DNA of 64,000 bases from Medicago truncatula (GCF_003473485.1 NC_053043.1:30666576-30730575), one strand, 5' to 3'; counted from the first letter of the stretch, positions 1-7,437 are shown. The notes: generated by a model not told the origin, from the letters alone. A program made the numbers and translations.

Positions 1-108
1 TTACATTAATCAAGCAAACAACTTAGAATCATCACCATGATGAGGAGTTCTTTAAATAAGAGGGTCATGTATAATTCCACTGGTTATAACCCCTATTAGA
101 TATAACCC

Positions 109-360
109 CTACTGTGGATAACCCCCATAGACCCGAAAATAAGAAACATTTTCATCAATGTTATAATATGACATGAAAGTTTTCAACAAAGATGTTTGCA
201 ATTCCACTGGTTTATTGGGCATAAGCCTTAGGAGTCTCAACAAAGAACTACCCTTATCATTATTATAAATTATATCGTTGATTTTGGTTTTAAGCGGTTC
301 ATCTAATTCTGACCATAATGTGTTCAAAGTTGTCAATTTAGAAGTTCATTTTGCTTCCAT
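109..360 (-). pseudogene. Damaged copy of the arm-A coding exon (possible PMD protein N-terminus)
   Basis: On the minus strand this 252 bp stretch matches the exon at 5058-5309 codon for codon. It begins with ATG at 360, but the fifth codon is TGA where the other arm has GGA, so the reading frame is closed after four residues. The rest stays open, with LWSELDEPLKTK followed by an LLRLLRL segment, and ends at the same stop as the partner. The LW..LD...LLRL pattern resembles the N-terminal part of plant mobile domain proteins, but this is a weak match from memory. It is a pseudogene unless translation starts downstream. Confidence 0.6.
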
Positions 361-483
361 TTCCTGCATTCATATAGTCACATATAATATTAATTTAACA
401 CCAAGCATGCCGTATGGAGTTACTATCTTATACAAACTCAATACTGTCTTATACAACCTCTGAAAGTGTGTAAATAAACGGAG

Positions 484-563
484 AAATGAAATTATTTGGA
501 TCAATGGAAGGAAAGGAAAACAGAAATGAAGTTATTTGGATTAATGGAAGGAAAGGAAAACAG
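484..563 (-). repeat. Tandem 2 x 40 bp repeat in the left arm of repeat A
   Basis: Two adjacent copies of a 40 bp unit, pyrimidine-rich on the minus strand, differ by a few bases. The same pair occurs in the right arm at 4855-4934, so the duplication predates the inverted duplication. It lies in the probable intron upstream of the arm-A exon. Confidence 0.8.
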
Positions 564-1107
564 TAATGATGACAATGCAGTAAGGTAAAAACCATGGGGA
601 CTGTAAAGATCATGCACTGGTCAGTAGGAAGAAATATTTGCATAATGTTTTGATACAAATAAAGAACATTATTTGCTGCAAAGATCATGCACTGGTCAGT
701 AGGATTTTAATCAAAACACTATACAACCACATAGCAACTCCAATTCGAAATTTACATTTTCCAAAAAAAATTAATCAACAATAGGTCACTATAACCTCTC
801 TTCGCACAATAGGTCATTACAACGTCTAAAATTAATATCATTACAATTCAGTTAAACATCAAACCAATACACATTCAAGCATCCAATGGGCACTTTAATT
901 CTAAGACATAACCATAGCATCACAAGCACTAGGATAGTAGCACTTTAATACTAGATACCATACTATTCAAAAAGAAATACTAAAATACCTTAAACATTAC
1001 TCAAAATTTCATGTATTCATAATATGAAATAAAAGGGATAGCAAAATCGAAAATGAATAATACCAATTATATACAACTAGTACAAGTTATTGTTATAGTA
1101 TTTATAG

Positions 1108-1212
1108 TCCGCTTTGGCCGCTTTCCACTTCTGACATGTGCCGACGCGGCCTGGTGCGGTGGTCCTGATTTTTCCACTACGCTCCGCTGTAGCGGCTGGC
1201 GCGGCCGCTTTT
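1108..1212. repeat. GC-rich fold-back element in the left arm (MITE-like)
   Basis: A GC-rich island of about 105 bp in AT-rich DNA contains several GCGGC and GCCGC blocks that can pair with each other, including GCCGCT near both ends. It looks like a short non-autonomous fold-back element, but I cannot assign a superfamily and no target-site duplication is clear. The partner copy at 4235-4313 is about 27 bp shorter, so the two arms have diverged by an indel here. Confidence 0.5.
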
Positions 1213-1687
1213 GACAACAGAGGATAGTAGTAGCACATTTTTAAGTCATTCCATAAACATTCAAAAATAAAACCATAACTAACTTTCAGACTAACTACCC
1301 TTAACAGACCCTGTTCTAACAAATCCTATCAAACTAACCTAAACCCTAATTGTAACAAAACTCCTACAAGCTTCTAAACCTCTAACTAATCCCTAACAGT
1401 CCTCAATAATAACAAACCTTCCCATAATTTATTTAACTAACCGTCACCCACCAAAACAAACCAACCGATTCCTAACTTCCCAAATCCCATAACAGTCTGC
1501 TTCTAACTATTTTAACGGAATCAAATTTAGTTAACTTTCCTAACATAACTAGTTGTTTTCCCTAACTACTCTAACGGAATCAAATTCATGTCCCGATTTT
1601 CTTATACAATAATTTCCAATTAAGAATTAAAACATAGAAGGAATGAGAAATTAGAGAATGAATTGGCTTACCATAGAGTGAGTGAGA

Positions 1688-1874
<187 letters not shown>

Positions 1875-2086
1875 GAATTCAAACAGTTTCTGAAGAATAA
1901 AAGGTTTGAAACAAGGGAAGGAAATAGTCAAATAATGACGAGTGAGAAGCGTGGGGAAGAAGAGAGGAAGAAGAGAGAGTACGGTTGTGGTTTTGTAAAT
2001 GGGGGGAAGAGATAGAAAATTTGAATTTTAAGGGGTGTATTGGATTGAGAATTGGGTGTATTCAATTGAGATTTTAAAGGATTTTA

Positions 2087-2115
2087 AAAGACTTTTTTGT
2101 TTTAAAAAAGTCTTT
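2087..2115. repeat. Perfect 12 bp hairpin
   Basis: Positions 2087-2098 (AAAGACTTTTTT) are the exact reverse complement of 2104-2115, with a five-base loop. Flanking bases extend the symmetry imperfectly: a GGATTGAGAA motif around 2042-2051 pairs with TTCTCAATC around 2119-2127. The whole may be a small fold-back element of roughly 100 bp. A terminator is unlikely, because no transcribed gene lies beside it. Confidence 0.6.
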
Positions 2116-2162
2116 CGGTATTCTCAATCAAGACTTGTACAAGGTCTTGCAGTTGTAAAGTT

Positions 2163-2303
2163 GTGGTAATACGGACCATATAATTAAAATGCGATTATTT
2201 TATTATAATTAAGGAAAATAATAAAATCTGGAATAGTAATAATAATATAACACAATATTTACCATAACGAACCGTACGGTTCTTATGGTCAGCGTATCAC
2301 CAC
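2163..2303. repeat. Nested fold-back element, unclassified
   Basis: GTGGTAATACG followed by GACCATA at 2163-2180 is the inverted repeat of 2284-2303, and the symmetry continues outward imperfectly to about 2148 and 2318. A second near-perfect palindrome sits inside it at 2261-2289, centred on ACCGTACGGT. Between them is AT-rich non-coding DNA. The size (about 140-170 bp) and terminal symmetry suggest a MITE or a fragment end of a larger mobile element. No coding part is present and I cannot assign a family. Confidence 0.5.
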
Positions 2304-2318
2304 GAGGTGTTACAGCTT

Positions 2319-2770
2319 TCTAATTTTTCTATTGTTACTCCTCTATTTTCTTTTACTTCATTTACTTCTTATGGAAATATATCAGCATTTCTTTTACTTC
2401 TTTTCTATCGGTAGAAGTTACCTTCAAAACTGTCTATTTTGAAGGTCTGCCGTTTTTTATAGATTTTATTGTATATTATTCATGTATTCGTTAGTCCGAT
2501 ATGAAAATAAGGTTTATTTTGTTATCAAATATTCTTTGGAGTAACGATGGATGTCATTATTTGAACAAATATCACAGTCATACATTGATTAAAAAATATT
2601 AAAATTTCATGTCTTCTTTTGTTAAAAAAAATTAATATATGCATGGTACTTTTATTAACTCTTTCACATTATTACCCTTTTAAAACAAAAAATGAAAATC
2701 TCTTTCATTATTAATTATTAAATCTCTTTCTTTTGTTTTTTTTATTAAATCCTTGTTTTTTTTCTTTCTT
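2319..2770. other. AT-rich stretch, nothing recognised
   Basis: About 450 bp of AT-rich sequence with T runs and no convincing reading frame, RNA gene or repeat. It lies directly upstream of the RPA32 leader, so it may include that gene's promoter region, but no clear TATA box stands out among the many AT-rich words. Confidence 0.5.
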
Positions 2771-3012
2771 TCAGAAACCGCTCTCCTCTCCTGCCCCTGC
2801 GTCGTCGCTCTCCTCTCTCAGTCAGTCAGCCATCTCCTCTCTTTATGGTTAAAATTTTGCCCAGGCTCACTGAAGATCCTGGCTCCGTTCAATCTCGAAG
2901 AACCATCACCATGAACATGAGCCAGTTCGACGGTAACGCAACATTCACCGGCGGCGGATTCATGCCTTCTCAGACCACTCAGGGTGCCAACTCTCCCTTC
3001 ACTCCCTCCAAG
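2771..3012 (+). pseudogene. First exon of an RPA32 (RPA2) gene with its leader, truncated
   Basis: RPA32 is the middle subunit of replication protein A, the nuclear single-strand DNA binding complex used in replication and repair. A TC-rich leader (2771-2844) precedes a frame with ATG at 2845 and a second in-frame ATG at 2911. From 2911 the protein reads MNMSQFDGNATFTGGGFMPS, matching the flexible N-terminus of plant RPA2 proteins (SQFD, then a GGGFMPSQ block). The exon ends at 3012 with AAG followed by GT, a plausible donor. The OB fold and C-terminal winged helix that should follow in later exons are absent; RDR exons come next instead. I prefer 2911 as the start, because the conserved family N-terminus begins there. 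It could be a captured gene fragment or a real 5' exon of a chimeric gene. Confidence 0.75.
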
Positions 3013-3039
3013 GTTCTTATTATCTTAACTTACCAATTA

Positions 3040-3115
3040 GATGCTAGGATTTAGGGTTTTGATTTTCTTTCTTCCTAATTTATAGGTTTAGGATTTTGAT
3101 TTTCTTTTCTGGTTA
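3040..3115. repeat. Short imperfect tandem duplication in the probable intron
   Basis: The words GGATTT/TTAGG and TTTTGATTTTCTTT occur twice about 40 bp apart downstream of the RPA32 exon. This is a small local duplication in intron-like DNA, close to where the RPA32 sequence must give way to the RDR sequence. Confidence 0.5.
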
Positions 3116-3134
3116 AATTATAGGGTTTAAATAG

Positions 3135-3268
3135 ATCATATTTATCTAAATATTTGATCGCATTGCTGAGTTATGGAGGAGTTCCAAATGAATTCTTCAC
3201 GGATGTACTTAAAAGAAATTTAGAAGATGTTGACCATATCTATACCAAAAAGTGTACTGCCCTCAGAG
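3135..3268 (+). pseudogene. RDR3/4/5-type RNA-dependent RNA polymerase, exon fragment 1
   Basis: RDR proteins make double-stranded RNA from single-stranded templates in plant silencing. In frame from 3136 this exon encodes an LSKYLIALLSYGGVP segment, then NEFF and a V-D-H-I-Y-T-K-K-C-T-A-L-R run. The YGGVP-EFF pattern is typical of the polymerase region in the gamma clade (RDR3/4/5). An AG acceptor sits at 3133-3134 and a GT donor at 3269-3270, leaving one base of a split codon that the next exon completes in frame. The exon is intact, but the gene's upstream exons are missing. Its left neighbour is the RPA32 exon on the same strand. Confidence 0.8.
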
Positions 3269-3428
3269 GTAGTTTTATTACATACTTTTAATCAACAAAT
3301 ACTAATATGTCCATTGATCATTTTAAGATAAGCTGTTGGTTATTGAGACTTGAATTTAATTGTTCTGGTGCCTTAAATAGGTCGGAATCCACCGTAACAG
3401 TGGTTTTCAATTGTTGATGCACTTGCAG

Positions 3429-3592
3429 CTTCTGTCAACCATGGTGAGATGGATGGATTCAATGCAGCAGCAATGATTTTATGTGGGATCCCTCTTGATG
3501 AACCATTTCTACGGTATCACTTGACTAAACTTGTAAAAGTGGAAAAGAAAAAGCTTAGTCAAGGGAAACTATACTTGGAAGATTGTTTCTAC
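3429..3592 (+). pseudogene. RDR3/4/5-type RNA-dependent RNA polymerase, exon fragment 2, cut at the arm border
   Basis: After an intron with GT at 3269 and an acceptor at 3427-3428, the frame continues with ASVNHGEMDGFNAAAMILCG and IPLDEPFL, then a lysine-rich stretch and LEDCFY. In family members the CGIPLDE block is followed by a cysteine-tyrosine rich motif and LMGT-D-TG. Here the coding similarity ends exactly after the Tyr codon at 3592, and the right arm of inverted repeat A begins at 3598. The catalytic DLDGD region, encoded further downstream in RDR genes, is absent. The fragment cannot encode an active polymerase. Identification is strong because two consecutive exons match with correct phase. 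Confidence 0.82.
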
Positions 3593-3597
3593 ATCTC

Positions 3598-3775
3598 TCT
3601 CTTCCCCCCATTTACAAAACCACAACCGTACTCTCTCTTCTTCCTCTCTTCTTCCCCACGCTTCTCACTCGTCATTATTTGACTATTTCCTTCCCTTGTT
3701 TCAAACCTTTTATTCTTCAGAAACTGTTTGAATTCAACTCTCTCTCTCTCTCTCTCGGTTCTCACTCACTCTATG
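3598..3775 (+). other. TC-rich leader with ATG at a splice donor
   Basis: Pyrimidine-rich DNA with CTCTTC and TTCTCACTC words runs into ATG at 3773-3775, followed immediately by GTAAG at 3776. This is the layout of a plant 5' leader exon ending at a first-intron donor. It would feed into the exon at 5055-5309. The arm border at 3598 removes whatever promoter lay upstream. The equivalent in the left arm is roughly 1677-2012 on the minus strand. Confidence 0.5.
3738..3756. repeat. Short (CT)n run, right-arm partner of the long GA repeat
   Basis: About nine CT units lie at the same place in the leader as the 182 bp GA tract of the left arm. The arms therefore differ by about 160 bp at this single locus. 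Confidence 0.95.
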
Positions 3776-4234
3776 GTAAGCCAATTCATTCCCCAATTTC
3801 TCATTCCTTCTATGTTTTAATTGTTAATTGGAAATTATTGTATAAGAAAATAGGGACATGAATTTGATTCCGTTAGAGTAGTTAGGGAAAACAACTAGTT
3901 ATGTTAGGAAAGTTAACTAAATTTGATTCCGTTAAAATAGTTAGAAGCAGACTGTTATGGGATTTGGGAAGTTAGGAATCGGTTGGTTTGTTTTGGTGGG
4001 TGACAGTTAGTTAAAAAAATTATGGGAAGGTTTGTTATTATTGAGGACTGTTACGAATTAGTTAGAGGTTTAGAAGCTTGTAGGAATTTTGTTACAATTA
4101 GGGTTTAGGTTAGTTTGATAGGATTTGTTAGAACAGGGTCTGTTAAGGGTAGTTAGTCTGAAAATTAGTTCTGGTTTTATTTTTGAATGTTTATGGAATG
4201 ACTTAAAAATGTGCTACTACTATCCTCTGTTGTC

Positions 4235-4313
4235 AAAAGCGGCTGCGCCAGCCGCTATAGCGGAACCAGACCGCGTCGGCACATGTCAGAAGTGGAAAGC
4301 GGCCAAAGCGGAC
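4235..4313. repeat. GC-rich fold-back element in the right arm (MITE-like)
   Basis: This is the shorter partner of 1108-1212. It contains a perfect 8 bp hairpin, AGCGGCTG at 4238-4245 against CAGCCGCT at 4249-4256, and ends with repeated AAAGCGG words. It lies in the probable long intron (3776-5054) of the arm-A gene fragment. A reading frame across it (4125-4319) shows no sign of being a gene. Confidence 0.5.
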
Positions 4314-4854
4314 CTATAAATAGTATAACAATAACTTGTACTAGTTGTATATAATTGGTATTAGCCATTTTCGATTTTGCTATCCTTTTTATTTCATATT
4401 ATGAATACATCATGAAATTTTGAGTAATGTTTAAGGTATTTTAGTATTTCTTTTTGAATAGTATGGTATCTAGTATTAAAGTGCTACTATCCTAGTGCTT
4501 GTGATGCTATGGTTATGTCTTGGAATTAAAGTGTCCATTGGATGCTTGAATGTGTATTAGTTTGATGTTTAACTGTAATGATATTAATTTTAGACGTTGT
4601 AATGACCTATTGTGCGAAGAGAGGTTATAGTGACCTATTGTTGATTAATTATTTTTGGAAAATGTAAATTTCGAATTGGAGTTGCTATGTGGTTGTATAG
4701 TGTTTTGATTAAAATCCTACTGACCAGTGCATGATCTTTGCAGCAAATAATGTTCTTTATTTGTATCAAAACATTATGCAAATATTTCTTCCTACTGACA
4801 GTGCATGATCTTTACAGTCCCCATGGTTTTTACCTTACTGCATTGTCATCATTA

Positions 4855-4934
4855 CTGTTTTCCTTTCCTTCCATTAATCCAAATAACTTCATTTCTGTTT
4901 TCCTTTCCTTCCATTGATCCAAATAACTTCATTT
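4855..4934 (+). repeat. Tandem 2 x 40 bp repeat in the right arm of repeat A
   Basis: Two 40 bp pyrimidine-rich units, starting at 4855 and 4895, differ at about one position. The mirrored pair is at 484-563. A second local duplication lies just upstream: the word CTGACCAGTGCATGATCTTT occurs near 4729, and again near 4796 with a two-base loss. Confidence 0.8.
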
Positions 4935-5054
4935 CTCCGTTTATTTACACACTTTCAGAGTTTGTATAAGACATTATTGAGTTTGTATAAGATAGTAACT
5001 CCATACGGCATGCTTGGTGTTAAATTAATATTATATGTGACTATAAGAATGCAG

Positions 5055-5309
5055 GAAATGGAAGCAAAAGGAACTTCTAAATTGACAACTTTGCACACAT
5101 TATGGTCAGAATTAGATGAACCGCTTAAAACCAAAATCAACGATATAATTGATAATAATGATAAGGGTAGTTCTTTGTTGAGACTCCTAAGGCTTATCCC
5201 CACAAAACCAGTGGAATTGCAAACATCTTTGTTGAAAACTTTCATGTCATATTATAACATTGATGAAAATGTTTCTTATTTTCGGGTCTGTGGGGGTTAT
5301 CCACAGTAG
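5055..5309 (+). CDS. Exon encoding an 83-residue peptide, possible PMD protein N-terminus
   Basis: An intron acceptor (AATGCAG, ending at 5054) precedes ATG at 5058, and the frame is open to TAG at 5307-5309. The peptide is hydrophilic, with LWSELDEP near residue 15, a lysine-rich stretch, SSLLRLLRLIPTKP in the middle and SLLKTFMSYYNIDEN near the end. LW..LD, LLRL and a following LL..F pattern resemble the N-terminal part of plant mobile domain proteins. That would fit the PMD exons found 1.2 kb downstream in inverted repeat B, but I rate the match as tentative. A coding exon may really end before the stop, near the FR at about 5284, because the last residues run into a G-rich repeat. The other arm's copy carries an early stop. 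Confidence 0.45.
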   Translation, partial: EMEAKGTSKLTTLHTLWSELDEPLKTKINDIIDNNDKGSSLLRLLRLIPTKPVELQTSLLKTFMSYYNIDENVSYFRVCGGYPQ

Positions 5310-5342
5310 GGGTTATATCTAGTAGGGGTTATAACTAGTGGA
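5288..5342 (+). repeat. G-rich short direct repeats (GGGGTTAT), three copies
   Basis: The motif GGGGTTAT occurs three times at roughly 20 bp spacing just after the arm-A exon, and is mirrored at about 79-131. It resembles a decayed minisatellite. It is not the plant telomere repeat TTTAGGG. Confidence 0.7.
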
Positions 5343-5420
5343 ATTATACATGACCCTCTTATTTTAAAGAACTCCTCATCATGGTGGTGATTCTAAGCTG
5401 TTTGCTTGATGAATGTAATT

Positions 5421-6350
5421 TGTTAAGGTTGATTTGCAACAAACCCTTCTTTCCAACTCGAAAGTAAGGCCGAGAATTTAATATTATCATATGGATTGTA
5501 GTTAACCTACAAATGCAACACAATTTTCAATAGCTAAATTGATTAAAGCAAAAACTTCAAATAAAATATACTGGTCTTGTCAAGTTACAAGGCTTACCTT
5601 TTTAGCAGTCATTGTGTTAATTAAATCGAAATAATCTACCTATTTCCGTGTGTTCAAGGTAAACTGTTCTAAATGACTGACCAATCATTTATCAACGGAA
5701 GTGGTATATTTGTGAAATTCAGACTTGATAACATGAGCAAGTCCTTGATCTTTGTCAGATGTAGGAATACAAAGACCTATCATATCACAACAAAATAAAG
5801 TGACCGTTATTTCTCAATTGTTAAAAGGAAATACTTTTTTAATTGGAGAATGGAAATATAAAATAACTTACCTGCAGGGACAATGCAATCCCGTTCAGCT
5901 GTTTTACACCATCTTCTTTAATTTTTTTCATAGAACAATATAGGTGTGCAAGAGCAGCAGCACCCCAAGCATAATCTTTTATTTCTTCAACATGATAAAT
6001 CAATGGAAGATGGAGAGTATCAACATCCCCCTTAGAAGAACTACTGAATAAGGACGAACCTAGAACATAAAGAGCATATGCTCTAGCATGTCGATCTAGT
6101 TCAACTTCAGATGCATTTGGTGGAACTTCCATAAATTTTTCTCTAAGAACAGATAGCTTGATGGCTCCTCGAATTGCATTTTTTTTTAAAGGTCAAATCT
6201 TGTCCAAAAATTGTTCGGACCAGAAAGTCATGTCACCATCGATCCCAGTGACATGCTTGTCTGTAATGTGCAAGCCTGTAATGTTTAGCACATCTTTCAA
6301 TTCAAAAACTAATTTTATAACACCAAATTCAAATCCACATCTCTCTGAAT
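5421..6350 (-). repeat. Left arm of inverted repeat B
   Basis: On the minus strand this segment matches 6494-7424 with scattered substitutions and small indels. Its outer end begins two bases after repeat A ends. The arm carries a PMD gene fragment read toward the left: one PMD exon, one middle exon and the final short exon. The differences between arms are too many for an assembly foldback. Confidence 0.92.
5604..5750 (-). pseudogene. PMD gene fragment copy B1, middle exon
   Basis: This is the mirror of the exon at 7101-7247, with the same acceptor and donor context. It keeps the LPLINDWS segment but has small length differences around 5640-5680, so the frame is not preserved through the exon. 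It supports the view that the B arms carry introns and are copies of genomic DNA, not of a spliced message. Confidence 0.5.
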
Positions 6351-6393
6351 TGAAATGGGACACCACACATTCCATAAGCTGGTTATTGAGCAT
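5839..6393 (-). pseudogene. Plant mobile domain (PMD) gene fragment, copy B1
   Basis: PMD proteins are plant-specific; the family includes MAIN and MAIN-like proteins and also domains carried by mobile elements, and its biochemistry is poorly known. From 6393 the frame encodes CGFEFGVIKLVFELKDVLNI, TGLHITDKHVTG and DGDMTFWSEQF, the typical L-DV-.TGL.I..K.VTG block of the domain. It then goes out of frame relative to the partner copy and stops at 6193. The second half, from 6132, reads MEVPPNASE, then RHARAYALYVLGSSLF, LPLIYHVEEIKDYAWGAAAL and LYCSMKK, matching the second half of the PMD. A GTAAGTT donor follows the LSLQ end. One base appears lost near 6195 relative to copy B2, so this copy is broken. 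Confidence 0.75.
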
Positions 6394-6493
6394 TATTTAA
6401 ATCCACATCTCTCTGAATTGAAATTGGATACCACGTCTCTCTAAATTGATAGCTCCTACTCATTGGGTTTGGCTTTCTTTATTATTGAGCATT
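6351..6493. other. Spacer of inverted repeat B with internal direct repeats
   Basis: These 143 bp separate the arms. The word AATCCACATCTCTCTGAATT occurs at the end of the left arm (from about 6332) and again at about 6400. TTATTGAGCATTATT occurs near 6383 and again near 6483. The centre of the palindrome was therefore built or modified by short local duplications. No gene is visible beyond the end of the B1 reading frame. Confidence 0.75.
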
Positions 6494-6972
6494 ATTCAGA
6501 AAGATATGGATTTGAAATTGGTGTTATAAAATTAGTTTTTTGATTGAAAGATGTGCTAAACATTATAGGCTTGCACATTACAGGCAAGCCTGTCACTAGG
6601 ATCGATGGTGACATGACTTTTTGGTCCGAAGAATGTTTTGGACATGATTTGACCTTTAAAAAAAGTGAAATTCGAGGAGCCATCAAGCTATCTGTTCTTG
6701 GAGAAAAATTTATGGAAGTTCCACCAAATGCATCTGAAGTTGAACTAGATCGACATGCTAGAGCATATGCTCTTTATGTTCTAGGTTCGTCCTTATTCAG
6801 TAGTTCTTCTAAGGGGGATGTTGATACTCTCCATCTTCCATTGCTTTATCATGTTGAAGAAATAAAAGATTATGCCTGGGGTGCTGCTGCTCTTCCACAC
6901 CTTTATTGTTCTATGAAAAAAATTAAAGAAGAGGGTGTAAAGCATCTGAACGGGATTGCATTGTCCCTGCAG
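6494..6972 (+). pseudogene. Plant mobile domain (PMD) gene fragment, copy B2, main exon
   Basis: The frame from 6544 to the donor at 6972/6973 is open for 143 codons. It carries LKDVLNIIGLHITGKPVT, DGDMTFWSEECF, EIRGAIKLS, MEVPPNASEVELDRHARAY, ALYVLGSSLF, LPLLYHVEEIKDYAWGAAAL and the end LNGIALSLQ. The R-ARAY-LY-LG-.LF and LPLL....I..Y.WG.A.L signatures are those of the PMD family. Just upstream a TGA (6541-6543) replaces the GAA codon of copy B1, so the N-terminal side is cut off from this frame. No ATG opens the frame before the MEVPP methionine. The exon ends in phase 0 with CAG followed by GTAAGT. Confidence 0.75.
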
Positions 6973-7100
6973 GTAAGTTATTTTATATTTCCATTCTCCA
7001 ATTAAAAAAGTATTTCTTTTTAACCATTGAGAAATAATTTTCACTTTATTTTGTTGTGATATGATTGGTCTTTGTATTCCTACATCTGACAACGATCAAG

Positions 7101-7247
7101 GACTTGCTCATGTTATCAAGTCTAAATTTCGCAAATAAACAACTTCCGTTGATAAATGATTGGTCACGTCATTTAGAACAGTTTACCTTGAAAACACTGA
7201 AAGATATAGATTATTTCGATTTAATTAACACAATGACTGCTAAAAAG
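7101..7247 (+). pseudogene. PMD gene fragment copy B2, middle exon
   Basis: This phase-0 exon lies between an AG at 7099-7100 and a GTAAGC donor at 7248. It encodes DLLMLSSLNF, then LPLINDWSRHLEQFTLKTLK and DYFDLINTMTAKK (49 codons). It joins in frame with the preceding PMD exon and with the next one. The acceptor has only a modest pyrimidine tract, so the left boundary is less certain than the right. PMD proteins usually have a tryptophan-rich stretch after the LQ position; that is not seen here. Confidence 0.6.
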
Positions 7248-7337
7248 GTAAGCCTTGTAACTTGACAAGACCAGTATATTTATTTGAAGTTTTTGCTTTA
7301 ATCAATTTAGCAATTGAAAATTGTGTTGCATTTGTAG

Positions 7338-7421
7338 GTTAACTACAATCCATATGATAATATTAAATTCCCGGCTATACTTTCGAGTTGGAAAGAAGGG
7401 TTTGTTGCAAATAAACCTTAA
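7338..7421 (+). pseudogene. PMD gene fragment copy B2, last short exon
   Basis: After an acceptor (TTTGTAG, ending at 7337) the phase-0 frame reads VNYNPYDNIKFPAILSSWK and ends with TAA at 7419-7421, 27 codons in. The V.Y.PY motif matches the V-W-PY signature that follows the core PMD in many members. The frame closes within a few bases of the end of inverted repeat B, so the stop may be a product of truncation and not the native C-terminus. Confidence 0.6.
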
Positions 7422-7424
7422 CAA

Positions 7425-7437
7425 TAAATTAGATTGT
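7425..7437. other. Junction between inverted repeat B and the 5S array
   Basis: About 13 bp separate the last base pairing with the left B arm from the first 5S spacer sequence. The junction contains AAATTAGATTGTATTTC, made of words that also occur in the 5S spacer (AAATTAGA and GATTGTATTTC) but in a different order. This fits microhomology-driven joining or unequal exchange at the array edge. Confidence 0.6.

Larger units (their letters stand above)
2013..3597. other. Spacer of inverted repeat A
   Basis: This 1585 bp single-copy segment separates the two arms. From left to right it holds an AT-rich fold-back region (about 2030-2318), about 450 bp of AT-rich DNA with no feature I recognise, an RPA32 first exon with its leader, and two RDR exons cut at the right arm border. 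Both gene pieces are on the plus strand. Confidence 0.85.
3598..5418 (+). repeat. Right arm of inverted repeat A
   Basis: This arm is the plus-strand partner of 1-2012. It starts at 3598, six bases after an RDR coding exon is cut off, and ends at 5418, immediately before inverted repeat B. It is about 190 bp shorter than the left arm, mainly because its CT repeat is short (19 bp against about 182 bp) and its GC-rich element lacks about 27 bp. Read on this strand it has the layout of a plant gene 5' end: leader, ATG next to a GTAAG donor, long intron, acceptor and coding exon. Confidence 0.93.
6494..7424 (+). repeat. Right arm of inverted repeat B
   Basis: This is the plus-strand partner of 5421-6350. 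It ends near 7424, only about 13 bp before the first recognisable 5S spacer sequence. It carries the less damaged copy of the PMD fragment and reaches a stop codon at 7419-7421. Confidence 0.92.

Noticed and set aside
2148-2318. End of an LTR-type element
   Set aside because: The minus strand begins TGTAACACC, which can look like an LTR start, but no second copy, primer site or coding part is visible. I keep it as an unclassified fold-back element.
4125-4319. 64-codon open frame in the right A arm and the 81-codon equivalent at 1077-1322
   Set aside because: The two frames run through a GC-rich fold-back element in intron-like DNA, and their peptides differ in length and sequence around the indel, which is not expected of a conserved protein.
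5288-5342. Telomere-like GGGGTTAT repeats
   Set aside because: Plant telomeres are TTTAGGG; these are three imperfect copies at about 20 bp spacing and look like a decayed minisatellite.
5752-5943. Open frame on the plus strand opposite the B1 PMD copy, and its mirror at 6793-7092
   Set aside because: These are antisense shadows of the PMD exon and its intron; the sense frame matches a known family.
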